Positions 29,728-39,033 of a DNA stretch of 64,000 nt are shown piece by piece. Made by a program: the position numbers and the translations under genes. Source of the DNA: Heyndrickxia coagulans DSM 1 = ATCC 7050 (GTDB taxonomy: Bacteria; Bacillota; Bacilli; Bacillales; Bacillaceae_C); contig NZ_ALAS01000205.1 in NCBI RefSeq assembly GCF_000290615.1, positions 78,486-142,485 of the forward strand, in the 5' to 3' direction. Positions within the stretch are counted from its first letter, which is position 1. Every line of letters starts with the position of its first letter. Below the pieces are notes generated by a model, which saw only the letters and a list, made by a program, of their open reading frames with translations, was not told where the DNA came from and ran no database searches.

Positions 29728-30501
29728 TTACAGCAACCGTTTTTCCAAAATATTCCGCAGTTTATAAATGGCCTTCGAATGGATCTGGGAAATGCGGGAA
29801 GTGGAAAGCCCCATCACTTCGCCGATTTCTGTCAGCGTGCATTCTTCCTGATAAAAGAGGCCCAGCACAAGCTGCTCTTTTTCCGACAGGGCACGGATGG
29901 CCTCTGCCAGTTCCTTTACGGTTTCCTTCTTTTCCAGTTCGGATTCTGGCTGGCCATTATTCCGTTCCCCGGACACGAGCCGGGATGCCGCTTCCGGTTC
30001 ATCATTGTCGGTGCCCGTTTCTTCTATTGACAGGACATTGGCAAAAAACTGTTCATTCATCGTTGTGCAGACTTCCGTTTCTTCCATGCCAAGCTCCAAA
30101 GCGACTTCTTTCGGAGAAACGGCGCGCAAGTATTTCTGCTCCAGCTTTTCAATGGCACTTTCAATTTTTTTCGCTTTTTCTCTCGTGCCCCTTGACAGCC
30201 AGTCTTCTTTCCGCAGGCCGTCCAAAATCGCGCCGCGGATCCGAAAAGAAGCATATGTATCAAATCTCAGTTCGCGGGACGGATCAAATTTGTTTAATGA
30301 ATCCAAAAGCCCGAACATGCCGAGGCTTTTTAAATCCTCTTTCGATACGTTGCGGGGAAGCCCGGCGGCAATTCTTTGGACATGGAAAGAAACAAGCGGC
30401 ATATATCTTTTCACAAGGGCATTCCCGGCTTCCGGATCACGGGATTTAAGCCACAAATCCCAGTCTTTCTGCTCTTCACCCTGTATTGGCTCCTCCGCCA
30501 T
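29728..30501 (-). CDS. sigD: RNA polymerase sigma factor SigD (FliA/WhiG family)
   Basis: Flagellar sigma-28 factor driving flagellin, autolysin and late motility genes. Region 2 (YMPLVSFHVQRIAAGLP, FGLLDSLNKFDPSRELRFDTYASFRIRGAILDGLR), region 3 and region 4 (LTEIGEVMGLSTSRISQIHSKAIYKLR) are complete in 257 residues. ATG with GGAGG eight bases upstream. Being near the end of a 27-kb operon, its level depends on transcript completion, which in B. subtilis underlies motile/sessile bistability. Confidence 0.97.
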   Translation of the reverse strand: MAEEPIQGEEQKDWDLWLKSRDPEAGNALVKRYMPLVSFHVQRIAAGLPRNVSKEDLKSLGMFGLLDSLNKFDPSRELRFDTYASFRIRGAILDGLRKEDWLSRGTREKAKKIESAIEKLEQKYLRAVSPKEVALELGMEETEVCTTMNEQFFANVLSIEETGTDNDEPEAASRLVSGERNNGQPESELEKKETVKELAEAIRALSEKEQLVLGLFYQEECTLTEIGEVMGLSTSRISQIHSKAIYKLRNILEKRLL

Positions 30502-30557
30502 ATCGCATCCCTCCTTGTTGCCATTGCCTTTTCCCGAAAACAAAGGGGCGGCCCCTA

Positions 30558-31058
30558 TTATATTTCGACAGATCCCTGGTTGACCGTTCTCACGGTCAGC
30601 ACGGCATTTTCCGGGTTAAATTCAATCGTGCGGCCGCTTTTCCCCCCGGTATCTTCGGCCACCAATTGAATGCGGTACTTTTTCAGTTCGTGTTTTACAG
30701 CCTCGACATTGCGCGGCCCAATCCGCATTGCTTCATTCATGGAAGAAAAAGAAAACATTTCGGCTCCGCCGGCGATTTTTGCCAACAGCCTGCTCTGGTG
30801 GCAGCCTACGCTTTTCAGGATGCCGATCAGCTCAAAAATGGCGGTATCCGCAAATTTTGCTTTATTCATATGCTCCCCGTTCTTCGCAATGAAGGATGAA
30901 GGCAGCATCACATGGGCAAGCCCGGCTGTTTTGGCCGGCAAATCGTACAGGACGACGCCAACGCATGATCCAAGCCCGGTGGTCCTGATCAGGCCGGGAG
31001 AAGTGACAATCTTCATTTCCGCAATGCCCACTTTGACGATGTTCATTTCGCTATCCAT
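30558..31058 (-). CDS. cheD: Chemoreceptor glutamine deamidase CheD
   Basis: Deamidates receptor glutamines and activates receptor-kinase signalling; binds CheC. The catalytic Cys in GLGSCVGVVLYD and His in GLAHVMLP are present, as is IGPRNVEAVKHELKKY. Length 166. The ATG overlaps the cheC 3' end by eight bases. Confidence 0.96.
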   Translation of the reverse strand: MDSEMNIVKVGIAEMKIVTSPGLIRTTGLGSCVGVVLYDLPAKTAGLAHVMLPSSFIAKNGEHMNKAKFADTAIFELIGILKSVGCHQSRLLAKIAGGAEMFSFSSMNEAMRIGPRNVEAVKHELKKYRIQLVAEDTGGKSGRTIEFNPENAVLTVRTVNQGSVEI

Positions 31059-31689
31059 TTAATTCAACCCTTAGCGCACGGAACAGGATTTCATAAGAAT
31101 CCGGATCCGGAAAGAGGAAAAAATGCCCCTTCATATCGGAATTTTCCGCCTGCTCATCGCTCAGCACCGTATCAATCACGATGGCATAATCGCTGACCTG
31201 GGACAGTTCAATCAAACCGTAGCTGATAATGGATCCGAACATATCAATGCTGAGCGCCGGGACGGAAGGCAGCATATCCAGCTTCGTAAAATTGGAAAGC
31301 GCCGTTAAATAAGACCCCGACAAAATATTGCCCAGCTCCAGCATCGCCGACAGCCCGAGCTCCGGATAAGGCGGTTTTTCAAAAGAAAACGACGGATCTC
31401 CGATCATTTCTTTAATGAATCGTTCGCCCTGGGCAACCGGCACGATGAAAAAAATATTGCCGGGTGCATCGCCTTGAATCCGTAAAAACACGCTCACCAC
31501 AACGAGCTCAGCACCGCCGATCAGATCCATGATTTCTTCAAAAGAAGCAATATGGACATCCGGAACCGTCATTTTGATTTTTTTATGCAGCAATTTGGAA
31601 AGTGCCGTTGCGGCATGCCCCGCTCCGATATTCCCGATTTCTTTTAAGACATCAAGGTGAAGATTTGTGATTTTATTTTTAATATCCAT
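31051..31689 (-). CDS. cheC: CheY-P phosphatase CheC
   Basis: CheY-P phosphatase and CheD partner of the CheC/CheX/FliY family. Two active-site consensus copies are visible: KEIGNIGAGHAATALS near 16 and LELGNILSGSYLTALS near 115. Length 212. It precedes cheD with overlap, consistent with the CheC-CheD feedback pair. Confidence 0.96.
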   Translation of the reverse strand: MDIKNKITNLHLDVLKEIGNIGAGHAATALSKLLHKKIKMTVPDVHIASFEEIMDLIGGAELVVVSVFLRIQGDAPGNIFFIVPVAQGERFIKEMIGDPSFSFEKPPYPELGLSAMLELGNILSGSYLTALSNFTKLDMLPSVPALSIDMFGSIISYGLIELSQVSDYAIVIDTVLSDEQAENSDMKGHFFLFPDPDSYEILFRALRVELNG

Positions 31690-31700
31690 TTAAAATACCC

Positions 31701-32129
31701 CTATTGTAATGGCGTTAAAGTTTTTTCTAAATCAAGCAGCAGCAAAAGCCTCTGGTTTATATTCGCCACACCGGAAATAAAGTCCTCTTTGCCCGCGTTT
31801 ACCACTTCCGGCTCGGGTTCCACTTTTTTTTCGTCGATATCCAGGACATCCGTCGCCTCGTCCACAAGCAGGCCCGTTTCAATCTCTCCAAACCGGACGA
31901 TGATCAGCTTGCGTTCCTCCGTATCAGCGCCCGTGTCATCCTCCATGCCAAACCGTTTTTTCAGATCAATGACCGGGATAATGACACCGCGCAAATTCAT
32001 CACGCCAAGTATAAAAGGAGCGGTAAGCGGCACTCTTGTAATATGCTGCAGCTTTTCAATGGCCAAAACCTGCGTAACCGGCAGGGCATACTCTTTATCA
32101 TTTAACTGAAATACGATCACTTTCTCCAA
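31701..32129 (-). CDS. cheW: Chemotaxis coupling protein CheW
   Basis: SH3-like adaptor linking receptors to CheA. VFQLNDKEYALPVTQV and GVMNLRGVIIPVIDLKKRF are typical. The frame opens with two TTG codons; the second (used here) has AGAGG nine bases upstream, the first abuts it. The protein is 142 residues. Confidence 0.93.
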   Translation of the reverse strand: MEKVIVFQLNDKEYALPVTQVLAIEKLQHITRVPLTAPFILGVMNLRGVIIPVIDLKKRFGMEDDTGADTEERKLIIVRFGEIETGLLVDEATDVLDIDEKKVEPEPEVVNAGKEDFISGVANINQRLLLLLDLEKTLTPLQ

Positions 32130-32181
32130 CGATCTCAACCTCTTTCCTGGGCAATGAAGTGGGCGGCAAGCACCCTGTTTT

Positions 32182-34230
32182 CTATTTAATCAGCGCATTG
32201 CTGTCGATGATAAGGGCAACCTGGCCGTTTCCAAGAATGGTGGCCCCGGAAATGGCAAATACATTCGTTAAATAATTCCCTAAAGATTTTAATACGATTT
32301 CCTGCTGGCCGATAAAGGCGTCCACCACAAACGCAGCCAGTTTTTCCCCTTTCCGCACAATCAGTACGGAGACATATTCATCATTTTGCTTTGCGTCCGG
32401 AACTTCAAATATTTCATTTAAAAAGACAAGCGGCACCACTTTGCCCCGGAAATCGATCACTTTTTGGTGATGCGCTTTTAATATTTCGCCCTTCTTAATA
32501 ATGGCCGTCTCTACAATAGAGGATAACGGGACAGCATATTTTTCCGTCCCGATTTCCACGAGCATGACGGAAATGATCGACAGGGTAAGCGGCAGCTGAA
32601 TCGTAAAGACGGATCCGCGCCCTTCTGCGGAATGGACAGAAATCGAGCCGCCCAATGATTGAATAGTTGATTTCACCACATCCAGCCCGACACCACGGCC
32701 GGAAATATCAGATACATGGTCAGCGGTTGAAAAACCGGATTCAAAAATCAGGTTATAAATCTGGCTGTCTGTTAAACTGCCGGCTTCCTCCTTTTTGACA
32801 ATGCCTTTTTCAATGGCTTTTTCCAGCACTTTTTCACGGTTAATGCCGGCGCCGTCGTCTTCGATTTCAATAAACACATGGTTGCCGCTGTGGTAAGCTT
32901 TTAACGTAATGGTCCCTGTTTCCGGCTTTCCTGCCCGCTTTCTTTCTTCCGGTTGTTCAATGCCGTGGTCGCACGAATTCCGGATCAGATGGACAAGCGG
33001 GTCGCCGATTTCATCAATGACGGTGCGGTCTAGTTCTGTTTCGGCACCGATAATGTCGAGATCCATTTTTTTGTGCAATTCTCTTGCCAGCTGGCGGACA
33101 AGCCGCGGAAAACGGTTAAACACCGTTTCGACCGGCACCATCCGCATGTTCAAAATGATCGTTTGCAAGTCGCCGGAAATTCTGGACATCCTTTCAACGG
33201 TTTCATTGAGCTCCGGATGGTTCACTTCTTTTGCAATTTGTTCGAGGCGCCCGCGGTCAATGACCAGCTCTTCAAATAGATTCAGCAGATTATCCAGCCG
33301 CTCGATGTTCACACGGATCGTCTTCGTTGTATGTTTCTGTTTTTGCGGATGCTTTTTCGCCGGTTTTTGCGGCTGCTTTTCCGCTATGTCCGGTGCAGCC
33401 TGTTTTTTCTCTTCTGCTGCCGGTTTCTCCGGTTCTGCCGTTTCCAGGTGTTGTCCGCTCTCCGGTTTTGAGAGGGTCACGGTGCTTGCTTTGACATCTT
33501 CAATCTCTGATACTTTACAGATTTTTTGGCGGATCTCTTCCCTGTCCTCTTTTGAGATCAGCGTCACCTTAAATTCATTGTCGAACTGCTCTTCTTCCAG
33601 CTGGTCGGCCGGCGGATCAGAATGGATAATCTCGCCGCATTTTTCAAGGATATCAAATACCATGAATACCCGCGCCGCTTTTAAAAGGCAATCGCTGCGC
33701 AATATTACCGTGAACTGGTAACAGCTGTACCCTTGTTCTTCTGATTGAACAATCACGGCCTGTTCGTACTGGTCAAATTCGTCTTCCTCTGTTTCCGCCT
33801 TTTCCGCTGTGGCGGCCGAAGCTTCTTTCTCCGCCTTCTTCTCTCCGGCCGAACCCTGTTCTGCCGCTTCCAGGCGGGCGATTGTCCCGCTCACATCCAT
33901 TTTGCCGTCCCCGCCGTTTGCAACCGATTCCACCATCGCTTCCAGATGGTCCACCGCAGTAAAAATCACATCGATAATGTCCGGTGTTACAGACAGCTTC
34001 CCGTTCCGAATGGCATCAAGCACATTTTCCATCTTATGAGTCAGGTTGGCGAGGTCTTCATACCCCATTGTTGCCGACATCCCTTTCAATGTGTGGGCGG
34101 AACGGAAAATTTCATTGACAATTTGCAAGTCATCCGGGCTTTTTTCAAGCAGCAGCACATTTTCGTTTAACGACTGGATATGTTCCCTGCTTTCTTCAAT
34201 AAACACTTCCAAGTACTGGCTCATTTCCAT
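32182..34230 (-). CDS. cheA: Chemotaxis histidine kinase CheA
   Basis: Central kinase of chemotaxis. P1 Hpt domain with the phosphorylated His46 in FRSAHTLKGM; P2 response-regulator-binding domain about 165-250; a Lys/Pro/Gln-rich linker (265-300); P3 dimerisation 303-370; P4 ATPase with N box HLIRNSCDHGIEQP near 414-426 and G boxes DDGAGI and GRGVGLDVV; P5 CheW-like 545-682. Length 682. In this operon the only receiver protein visible for it to phosphorylate is CheY, because the adjacent CheB lacks its receiver. Confidence 0.97.
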   Translation of the reverse strand: MEMSQYLEVFIEESREHIQSLNENVLLLEKSPDDLQIVNEIFRSAHTLKGMSATMGYEDLANLTHKMENVLDAIRNGKLSVTPDIIDVIFTAVDHLEAMVESVANGGDGKMDVSGTIARLEAAEQGSAGEKKAEKEASAATAEKAETEEDEFDQYEQAVIVQSEEQGYSCYQFTVILRSDCLLKAARVFMVFDILEKCGEIIHSDPPADQLEEEQFDNEFKVTLISKEDREEIRQKICKVSEIEDVKASTVTLSKPESGQHLETAEPEKPAAEEKKQAAPDIAEKQPQKPAKKHPQKQKHTTKTIRVNIERLDNLLNLFEELVIDRGRLEQIAKEVNHPELNETVERMSRISGDLQTIILNMRMVPVETVFNRFPRLVRQLARELHKKMDLDIIGAETELDRTVIDEIGDPLVHLIRNSCDHGIEQPEERKRAGKPETGTITLKAYHSGNHVFIEIEDDGAGINREKVLEKAIEKGIVKKEEAGSLTDSQIYNLIFESGFSTADHVSDISGRGVGLDVVKSTIQSLGGSISVHSAEGRGSVFTIQLPLTLSIISVMLVEIGTEKYAVPLSSIVETAIIKKGEILKAHHQKVIDFRGKVVPLVFLNEIFEVPDAKQNDEYVSVLIVRKGEKLAAFVVDAFIGQQEIVLKSLGNYLTNVFAISGATILGNGQVALIIDSNALIK

Positions 34231-34242
34231 CTATACCACACC

Positions 34243-34902
34243 CTAATCACTAATAAATTTCATGATTGCCTCCGCAATTTTTTCCAGCGGCAAAACTTCA
34301 TCCACCACTTTCGCGGCAATGGCACTTCTCGGCATGCCGTAAACGATGCAGCTTTCTTCCGCTTCGACAATCGCTCTTACATGCCCGCGATTCTTTAACG
34401 CGATCAAACCTTTTGTTCCGTCTGAACCCATCCCGGTCATGATGACGGCAAGTGTTTCATAGTTTTTCAGCATGCTCACCGATCCAAATGTTTTATCCAC
34501 AGCCGGCCTGTGCCCGTTAACCGGCGCGGATTGCTCAAGCCGGATAAAGAGATGTGCGCCGCGCGCCTCCACGCCCATATGGAAGTCCCCGGGCGCAATA
34601 TAAACCGCCCCCGGCTTGAGCATTTCGCCATCCTCGGCTTCTTTCACCCTGATGTTTGAAATGGCATTCAGCCGGCTGGCAAGCGACTTTGTAAATCCGC
34701 TTGGCATATGCTGGACAACCAGAACAGGCGCTTCCAAATTCCCGGGCAGGGAAGAAAGGACGGTTTGCAGAGCGCGCGGGCCTCCGGTCGATGTTCCGAT
34801 GCAAACCAATTTTTTCCGTGCTATCCGTCCGCTTTGAACAGGATCGGACAAAGGTTGCTTGTTTTTTTCCGGTTCGCTTCCTTTACGTTTTTCCCATTTC
34901 AC
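34243..34902 (-). CDS. cheB: CheB methylesterase, receiver domain absent
   Basis: Chemoreceptor glutamate methylesterase catalytic domain. The triad is intact: Ser38 in GTSTGGP, His65 in VQHMPSG and Asp161 in GMGSDG. Only 219 residues are encoded, against about 350 in usual CheB: the N-terminal response-regulator domain is missing and replaced by a 30-residue Lys/Glu-rich tail. The GTG start has AGGGGG seven bases upstream and flhG ends 58 bases away, so there is no room for a receiver or a frameshifted remnant. Phosphorylation by CheA therefore cannot control this protein in the usual way. Confidence 0.93.
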   Translation of the reverse strand: MKWEKRKGSEPEKNKQPLSDPVQSGRIARKKLVCIGTSTGGPRALQTVLSSLPGNLEAPVLVVQHMPSGFTKSLASRLNAISNIRVKEAEDGEMLKPGAVYIAPGDFHMGVEARGAHLFIRLEQSAPVNGHRPAVDKTFGSVSMLKNYETLAVIMTGMGSDGTKGLIALKNRGHVRAIVEAEESCIVYGMPRSAIAAKVVDEVLPLEKIAEAIMKFISD

Positions 34903-34960
34903 AAATCTGCCCCCTGTTTTTCAAAACTGTCATTCATTGCCCTGTTATTGCCATGCATGT

Positions 34961-35821
34961 TTAATGTTTCAGCAAAAGCCCCTTCAGTTTCCGCATAAAT
35001 ACCGGGGCGCGCGGGCCGGGCCCGTCCGGATTGCCAGATACATAACGGTTAAGCAATTCATCGATTCTTCTTGCAGCCGCTGAATGCGGAAATGCACTGT
35101 AAAACGGCAGCTGCCTTGATACGGCTTTTTTTACATGCGGATCTTCCGGCACAACGCCGAGAATGTTTACTTCTTTTCCTAAAAATTTCCTGACTGTAAA
35201 TTGAAGCCTGTTTAACGTCAACATTCCGTCTTTTTCTTTTTCCGCCCGGTTGCAAATTAAATATAGGGAGGTGCTGAATTGCTGCATGTAAATATATTTC
35301 ATCATCGAATAAGCATCGGTAATCGCAGTCGGCTCAGGAGTTGTGACAATAAAAATATCATCAGCCGAAAGCAATACTTTAAGGCTTGAAGGCGCAGCGC
35401 CGGCACCCATATCGAAAATGATGTAATCAAAATCATACTGGAGCAGTTCGAGCTCTGTGACAAGCCTGCTTACAGCAGCTTCTTCCATCTCGACAATTTG
35501 AGCAAACCCGTTGCCGGCAGAAATATAGGAAATGCCGGCCGGCCCGCCGCATATAATTTGGGCAAGCGGGATATTCCGGTTGATAAAGTCCGAGATCGTA
35601 TACGACGCATCAAGCCCGAGCAAGACATGGATATTGCCCATGCCGACATCCAGGTCAAATAAAAGGACTTTTTTTCCCTTTCCCGCAAGTGCCATTGCCA
35701 AATTAACCGAAATATTGGACTTCCCGACCCCGCCCTTTCCGCTTGCGACTGCGAGCGTTTTTGCCGGGACCCCGTGTTGCATTTTTAACTTTGCGCGCAG
35801 CTGTTCTGCCTGGTCTCTCAT
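34961..35821 (-). CDS. flhG: Flagellar number regulator FlhG (MinD-like ATPase)
   Basis: MinD/ParA-type ATPase (YlxH) that with FlhF controls flagellar number and placement. The N-terminal DQAEQLR is the FlhF-activating motif; the deviant Walker A is GKGGVGKS (28-35), followed by FDLDVGMGN and DMGAGA. Length 286, with a C-terminal amphipathic membrane-targeting helix likely (VFMRKLKGLLLK). The ATG overlaps the flhF stop. Confidence 0.96.
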   Translation of the reverse strand: MRDQAEQLRAKLKMQHGVPAKTLAVASGKGGVGKSNISVNLAMALAGKGKKVLLFDLDVGMGNIHVLLGLDASYTISDFINRNIPLAQIICGGPAGISYISAGNGFAQIVEMEEAAVSRLVTELELLQYDFDYIIFDMGAGAAPSSLKVLLSADDIFIVTTPEPTAITDAYSMMKYIYMQQFSTSLYLICNRAEKEKDGMLTLNRLQFTVRKFLGKEVNILGVVPEDPHVKKAVSRQLPFYSAFPHSAAARRIDELLNRYVSGNPDGPGPRAPVFMRKLKGLLLKH

Positions 35822-36963
35822 TTGCCGTTCTCCCCAAATACGTATTCGGCAAAAATACCGGGGGTTGCCTCGAGCATATCATCCGGGACATCCTGGCCGT
35901 TTGTCACATACGCACAGCCTTTTCCATACTGCTCCATTAAATTGACCGCAGCGCCGTAAGTGGATGTCTCATCCAGCTTGGTGAAAATAAACCGGTCAAT
36001 CCTGATGCTTTGAAAACTGTCAACAACTTCTTTCATATCTTTCTCTTTCATCGTTAAAGACAGCGTCAGAAAGGTGTCCATTTCCGCTTGAAAATCGATA
36101 AGCCCAGAAAGTTCACGGACATATTGCCGCTCCCTGTAATTCCGGCCGGCGGTATCGATAAAAATGCGGTCAAAATCGGAAAATTTATCGATCGCTTTTT
36201 TGAAATCGGACAATTTATAGATTACTTCGAGCGGAACATTCAGCAGGTTTGCATACGTTTTTAATTGTTCAATCGCTGCAATCCGGTACGTATCCGTTGT
36301 AATGAAAGCAATTTTTTCTTTTCTTTCGAGCACGGCCCGGGCAGCCATTTTGGCGAGTGTCGTCGTTTTTCCGACACCGGTTGGCCCGATCAGGTTCACG
36401 TACTTTCTCCGGCCTCTCCCGTAAGTAAAACGGGACAGCTTTTTTTGAAGCAGTGCCTTCGCTTGTTTTAAAATTTCTTCTTCCGCCAGATTGCCGTTTG
36501 CTTTCTCCCATTCTTCATACAGGGCATCCCCGATCTCAAGCAGCAACGATTCATCCAGCCCTTGCTGCGAACCTGAGTTTAATCGTTTTTGAACCGGCAG
36601 CGGATACTTTTGGTAAGCGGGATTGGCAAATTTCGACACTTCACGGACCACTTTTTTCAGCTCTGCGATTTCTTTTTTCAGGCTTTCTTTTTCGGAACGG
36701 ACGGAAGCATCCGGCGCGCGCGCGGGTTTTTCACCCCGTTCGGTTTTCAGGCTATAGGCGGGGGCCGTTTGTACCGTGCCATTTTTTCCGGCATCCGGAT
36801 CAACAGCTGCAATCACTTCGATGTTGCGCTTTTTCATAAATCCGAGAAAGCCTTTGCGCTGGACCACTTTTGAATTTAAAATGACGGCCTGGTCCCCGAG
36901 CTCAAGGCGGATCTGTTTCATTGCTTCAGACATATTGGGCGCCATAAACTTTTTGATTTTCAT
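35818..36963 (-). CDS. flhF: Flagellar biosynthesis GTPase FlhF
   Basis: SRP-family GTPase that positions flagella. A basic N-terminal B domain (1-110) precedes the N and G domains; the P loop GPTGVGKT is at 193-200, followed by DTYRIAAIEQL and DTAGRN. Length 381. Coupled to flhA and flhG by ATGA overlaps at both ends. Confidence 0.97.
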   Translation of the reverse strand: MKIKKFMAPNMSEAMKQIRLELGDQAVILNSKVVQRKGFLGFMKKRNIEVIAAVDPDAGKNGTVQTAPAYSLKTERGEKPARAPDASVRSEKESLKKEIAELKKVVREVSKFANPAYQKYPLPVQKRLNSGSQQGLDESLLLEIGDALYEEWEKANGNLAEEEILKQAKALLQKKLSRFTYGRGRRKYVNLIGPTGVGKTTTLAKMAARAVLERKEKIAFITTDTYRIAAIEQLKTYANLLNVPLEVIYKLSDFKKAIDKFSDFDRIFIDTAGRNYRERQYVRELSGLIDFQAEMDTFLTLSLTMKEKDMKEVVDSFQSIRIDRFIFTKLDETSTYGAAVNLMEQYGKGCAYVTNGQDVPDDMLEATPGIFAEYVFGENGK

Positions 36964-39002
36964 TCTATGTTCACCAGCCCTGTGCTTTGTACCTCAACGT
37001 TTGCTTCCAGTTCATTATAGGAAAGAACCGGCACCTGGGGAAAGAACCGTTCAATCATTTGCCGCAAATACATGCGGATGGCAGGCGAACAAAGGATGAC
37101 CGCGGAACTGCCGGTCAGCGATACCCTTTCAACCTGCTGTGAAACGGATTCCACAATTTTTTGCGACACGGACGGATCCAGAGAAAGATAGTTGCCGTGC
37201 TCCGTGCGCTGGATGCCGTCCGCAATCAATTTTTCCACTTTTCCCGAAACGGTGATGACTTTTAATTGCCCGTCTTGCGCATATTGCGCCGTAATTTGCC
37301 GCGCAAGGCTTTGGCGGGCGTATTCCGTCAGCAAATCAGTATCTGTTGTTAATTTACCATAGTCGGCTAACGTTTCAAAGATAACCGGCAGTTTTCGGAT
37401 GGAAACATTTTCTTTCAAAAGATTCGCCAGCACTTTCTGGATATCGCCGACGGACAACGGGTTCGGTGTCACCTCTTCCACAAGCACCGGGTACGACTCT
37501 TTCAAATGGTCAATCAATGCTTTTGTTTCCTGCCTTCCGAGCAGCATATACGCGTTTTGACGGATCATTTCCGTAATATGGGTCGAGACAACCGTCGGAG
37601 GATCCACGACCGTGTAGCCCATCATTTCCGCCTGTTCTTTTTGTTCTTCCGTGACCCATTTTGCCGGCATTCCAAAAGCCGGCTCGACCGTCTCAATGCC
37701 CTCAACGGAGCCGTCATCTTCGCCGGGTGCCATCGCCAAATAGTGGTCGAGAAGAAGCTCGCCTTTGGCAAGTTCATTCCCGTTTATTTTCAACCGGTAC
37801 TCATTCGGCTCAAGCTGGATATTATCGCGGATCCGGACAACCGGAATGACAACGCCGAGTTCGATGGCGAGCTGCCTGCGGATCATGACAATCCTGTCAA
37901 GCAAATCGCCTCCCTGGTTGGCATCAACAAGCGGGATCAGGCCGTAGCCGAATTCGAATTCGATCGGGTCAATATCGAGCAGGCTCATGACGCTTTCCGG
38001 GCTTTTCAATTCTTCAGACTGAAGTTCTTCCGCTTTCTCCGCGCTTTCCTGTTCCGTTTTTTTCGGGACTTGCTGAAGCCGGAAACCACCGATGAAAAGA
38101 GCCGCTGCCACCGTCATAGTTAAAAAATCATTAATCGGCGTAAACAGGCCAAGCAAAAAAATCGTGCCTCCCGCGATATACAGCATTTTTGGATAAGACA
38201 ACATCTGCGCCATTACGTCCTGGCCAAGATTGCCGTCTGATGCCGCCCTCGTGACCACGATCCCGGTTGCTGTGGAAATGAGCAGCGCCGGCACCTGGCT
38301 GACAATGCCGTCCCCGACGGTCATCAGCGAAAACTGGCTCGCGGCATCACTGATGGAGAGGCCGAGCTGGGTCATGCCGATAATGATCCCGAAAATAAGA
38401 TTAATGAGAACGATAATGATGCTGGCAATCGCATCGCCTTTGACAAATTTGCTGGCACCGTCCATCGCGCCGTAAAAATCCGCTTCCCGGCTGACTTTTT
38501 CCCGGCGGGCGCGCGCTTCCTGGTCGGATATCATGCCGGCATTCAAGTCCGCATCAATGCTCATTTGCTTGCCCGGCATCGCATCGAGCGTGAACCGGGC
38601 TGCCACTTCAGCCACCCGTTCAGCGCCTTTTGTAATCACAATAAATTGGATAATAATCAAAATCGTAAAGACGACAAGCCCAACGACGATGTTGCCGCCG
38701 ACAACGAACGATCCGAACGTCTCAATGACCCCGCCGGCATTGCCGGTGGAAAGGATCGAGCGGGTGGTTGAGATATTCAGTCCGAGCCGGAATAAGGTTA
38801 AAATGAGCAGCAACGACGGAAAGACGGAAAACTGGAGCGGTTCTTTCATATTCATTGAGATTAAAAGCACCATTAATGCAAGAGAAATATTACATATAAT
38901 TAAAAAGCTCAATGCCCATGTCGGAAACGGGATAATCAGCATGGTGACGATTAAAATGACACCTGCGATCACGGGAATATCTCTCAAATCTCTTGCACTC
39001 AT
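36960..39002 (-). CDS. flhA: Flagellar export apparatus protein FlhA
   Basis: Largest membrane component of the flagellar type III export gate. Eight predicted transmembrane helices lie in the first 310 residues, with the conserved FHIPEP-type loop (LDAMPGKQMSIDADLNAGMISDQEARARR) between them, and a cytosolic nonamer-forming domain from about 340. Length 680. ATG preceded by AGGAGAG. Confidence 0.97.
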   Translation of the reverse strand: MSARDLRDIPVIAGVILIVTMLIIPFPTWALSFLIICNISLALMVLLISMNMKEPLQFSVFPSLLLILTLFRLGLNISTTRSILSTGNAGGVIETFGSFVVGGNIVVGLVVFTILIIIQFIVITKGAERVAEVAARFTLDAMPGKQMSIDADLNAGMISDQEARARREKVSREADFYGAMDGASKFVKGDAIASIIIVLINLIFGIIIGMTQLGLSISDAASQFSLMTVGDGIVSQVPALLISTATGIVVTRAASDGNLGQDVMAQMLSYPKMLYIAGGTIFLLGLFTPINDFLTMTVAAALFIGGFRLQQVPKKTEQESAEKAEELQSEELKSPESVMSLLDIDPIEFEFGYGLIPLVDANQGGDLLDRIVMIRRQLAIELGVVIPVVRIRDNIQLEPNEYRLKINGNELAKGELLLDHYLAMAPGEDDGSVEGIETVEPAFGMPAKWVTEEQKEQAEMMGYTVVDPPTVVSTHITEMIRQNAYMLLGRQETKALIDHLKESYPVLVEEVTPNPLSVGDIQKVLANLLKENVSIRKLPVIFETLADYGKLTTDTDLLTEYARQSLARQITAQYAQDGQLKVITVSGKVEKLIADGIQRTEHGNYLSLDPSVSQKIVESVSQQVERVSLTGSSAVILCSPAIRMYLRQMIERFFPQVPVLSYNELEANVEVQSTGLVNIE

Positions 39003-39033
39003 ACGGTTTCTCTCCTAACTTGCGTGAAAAAGC

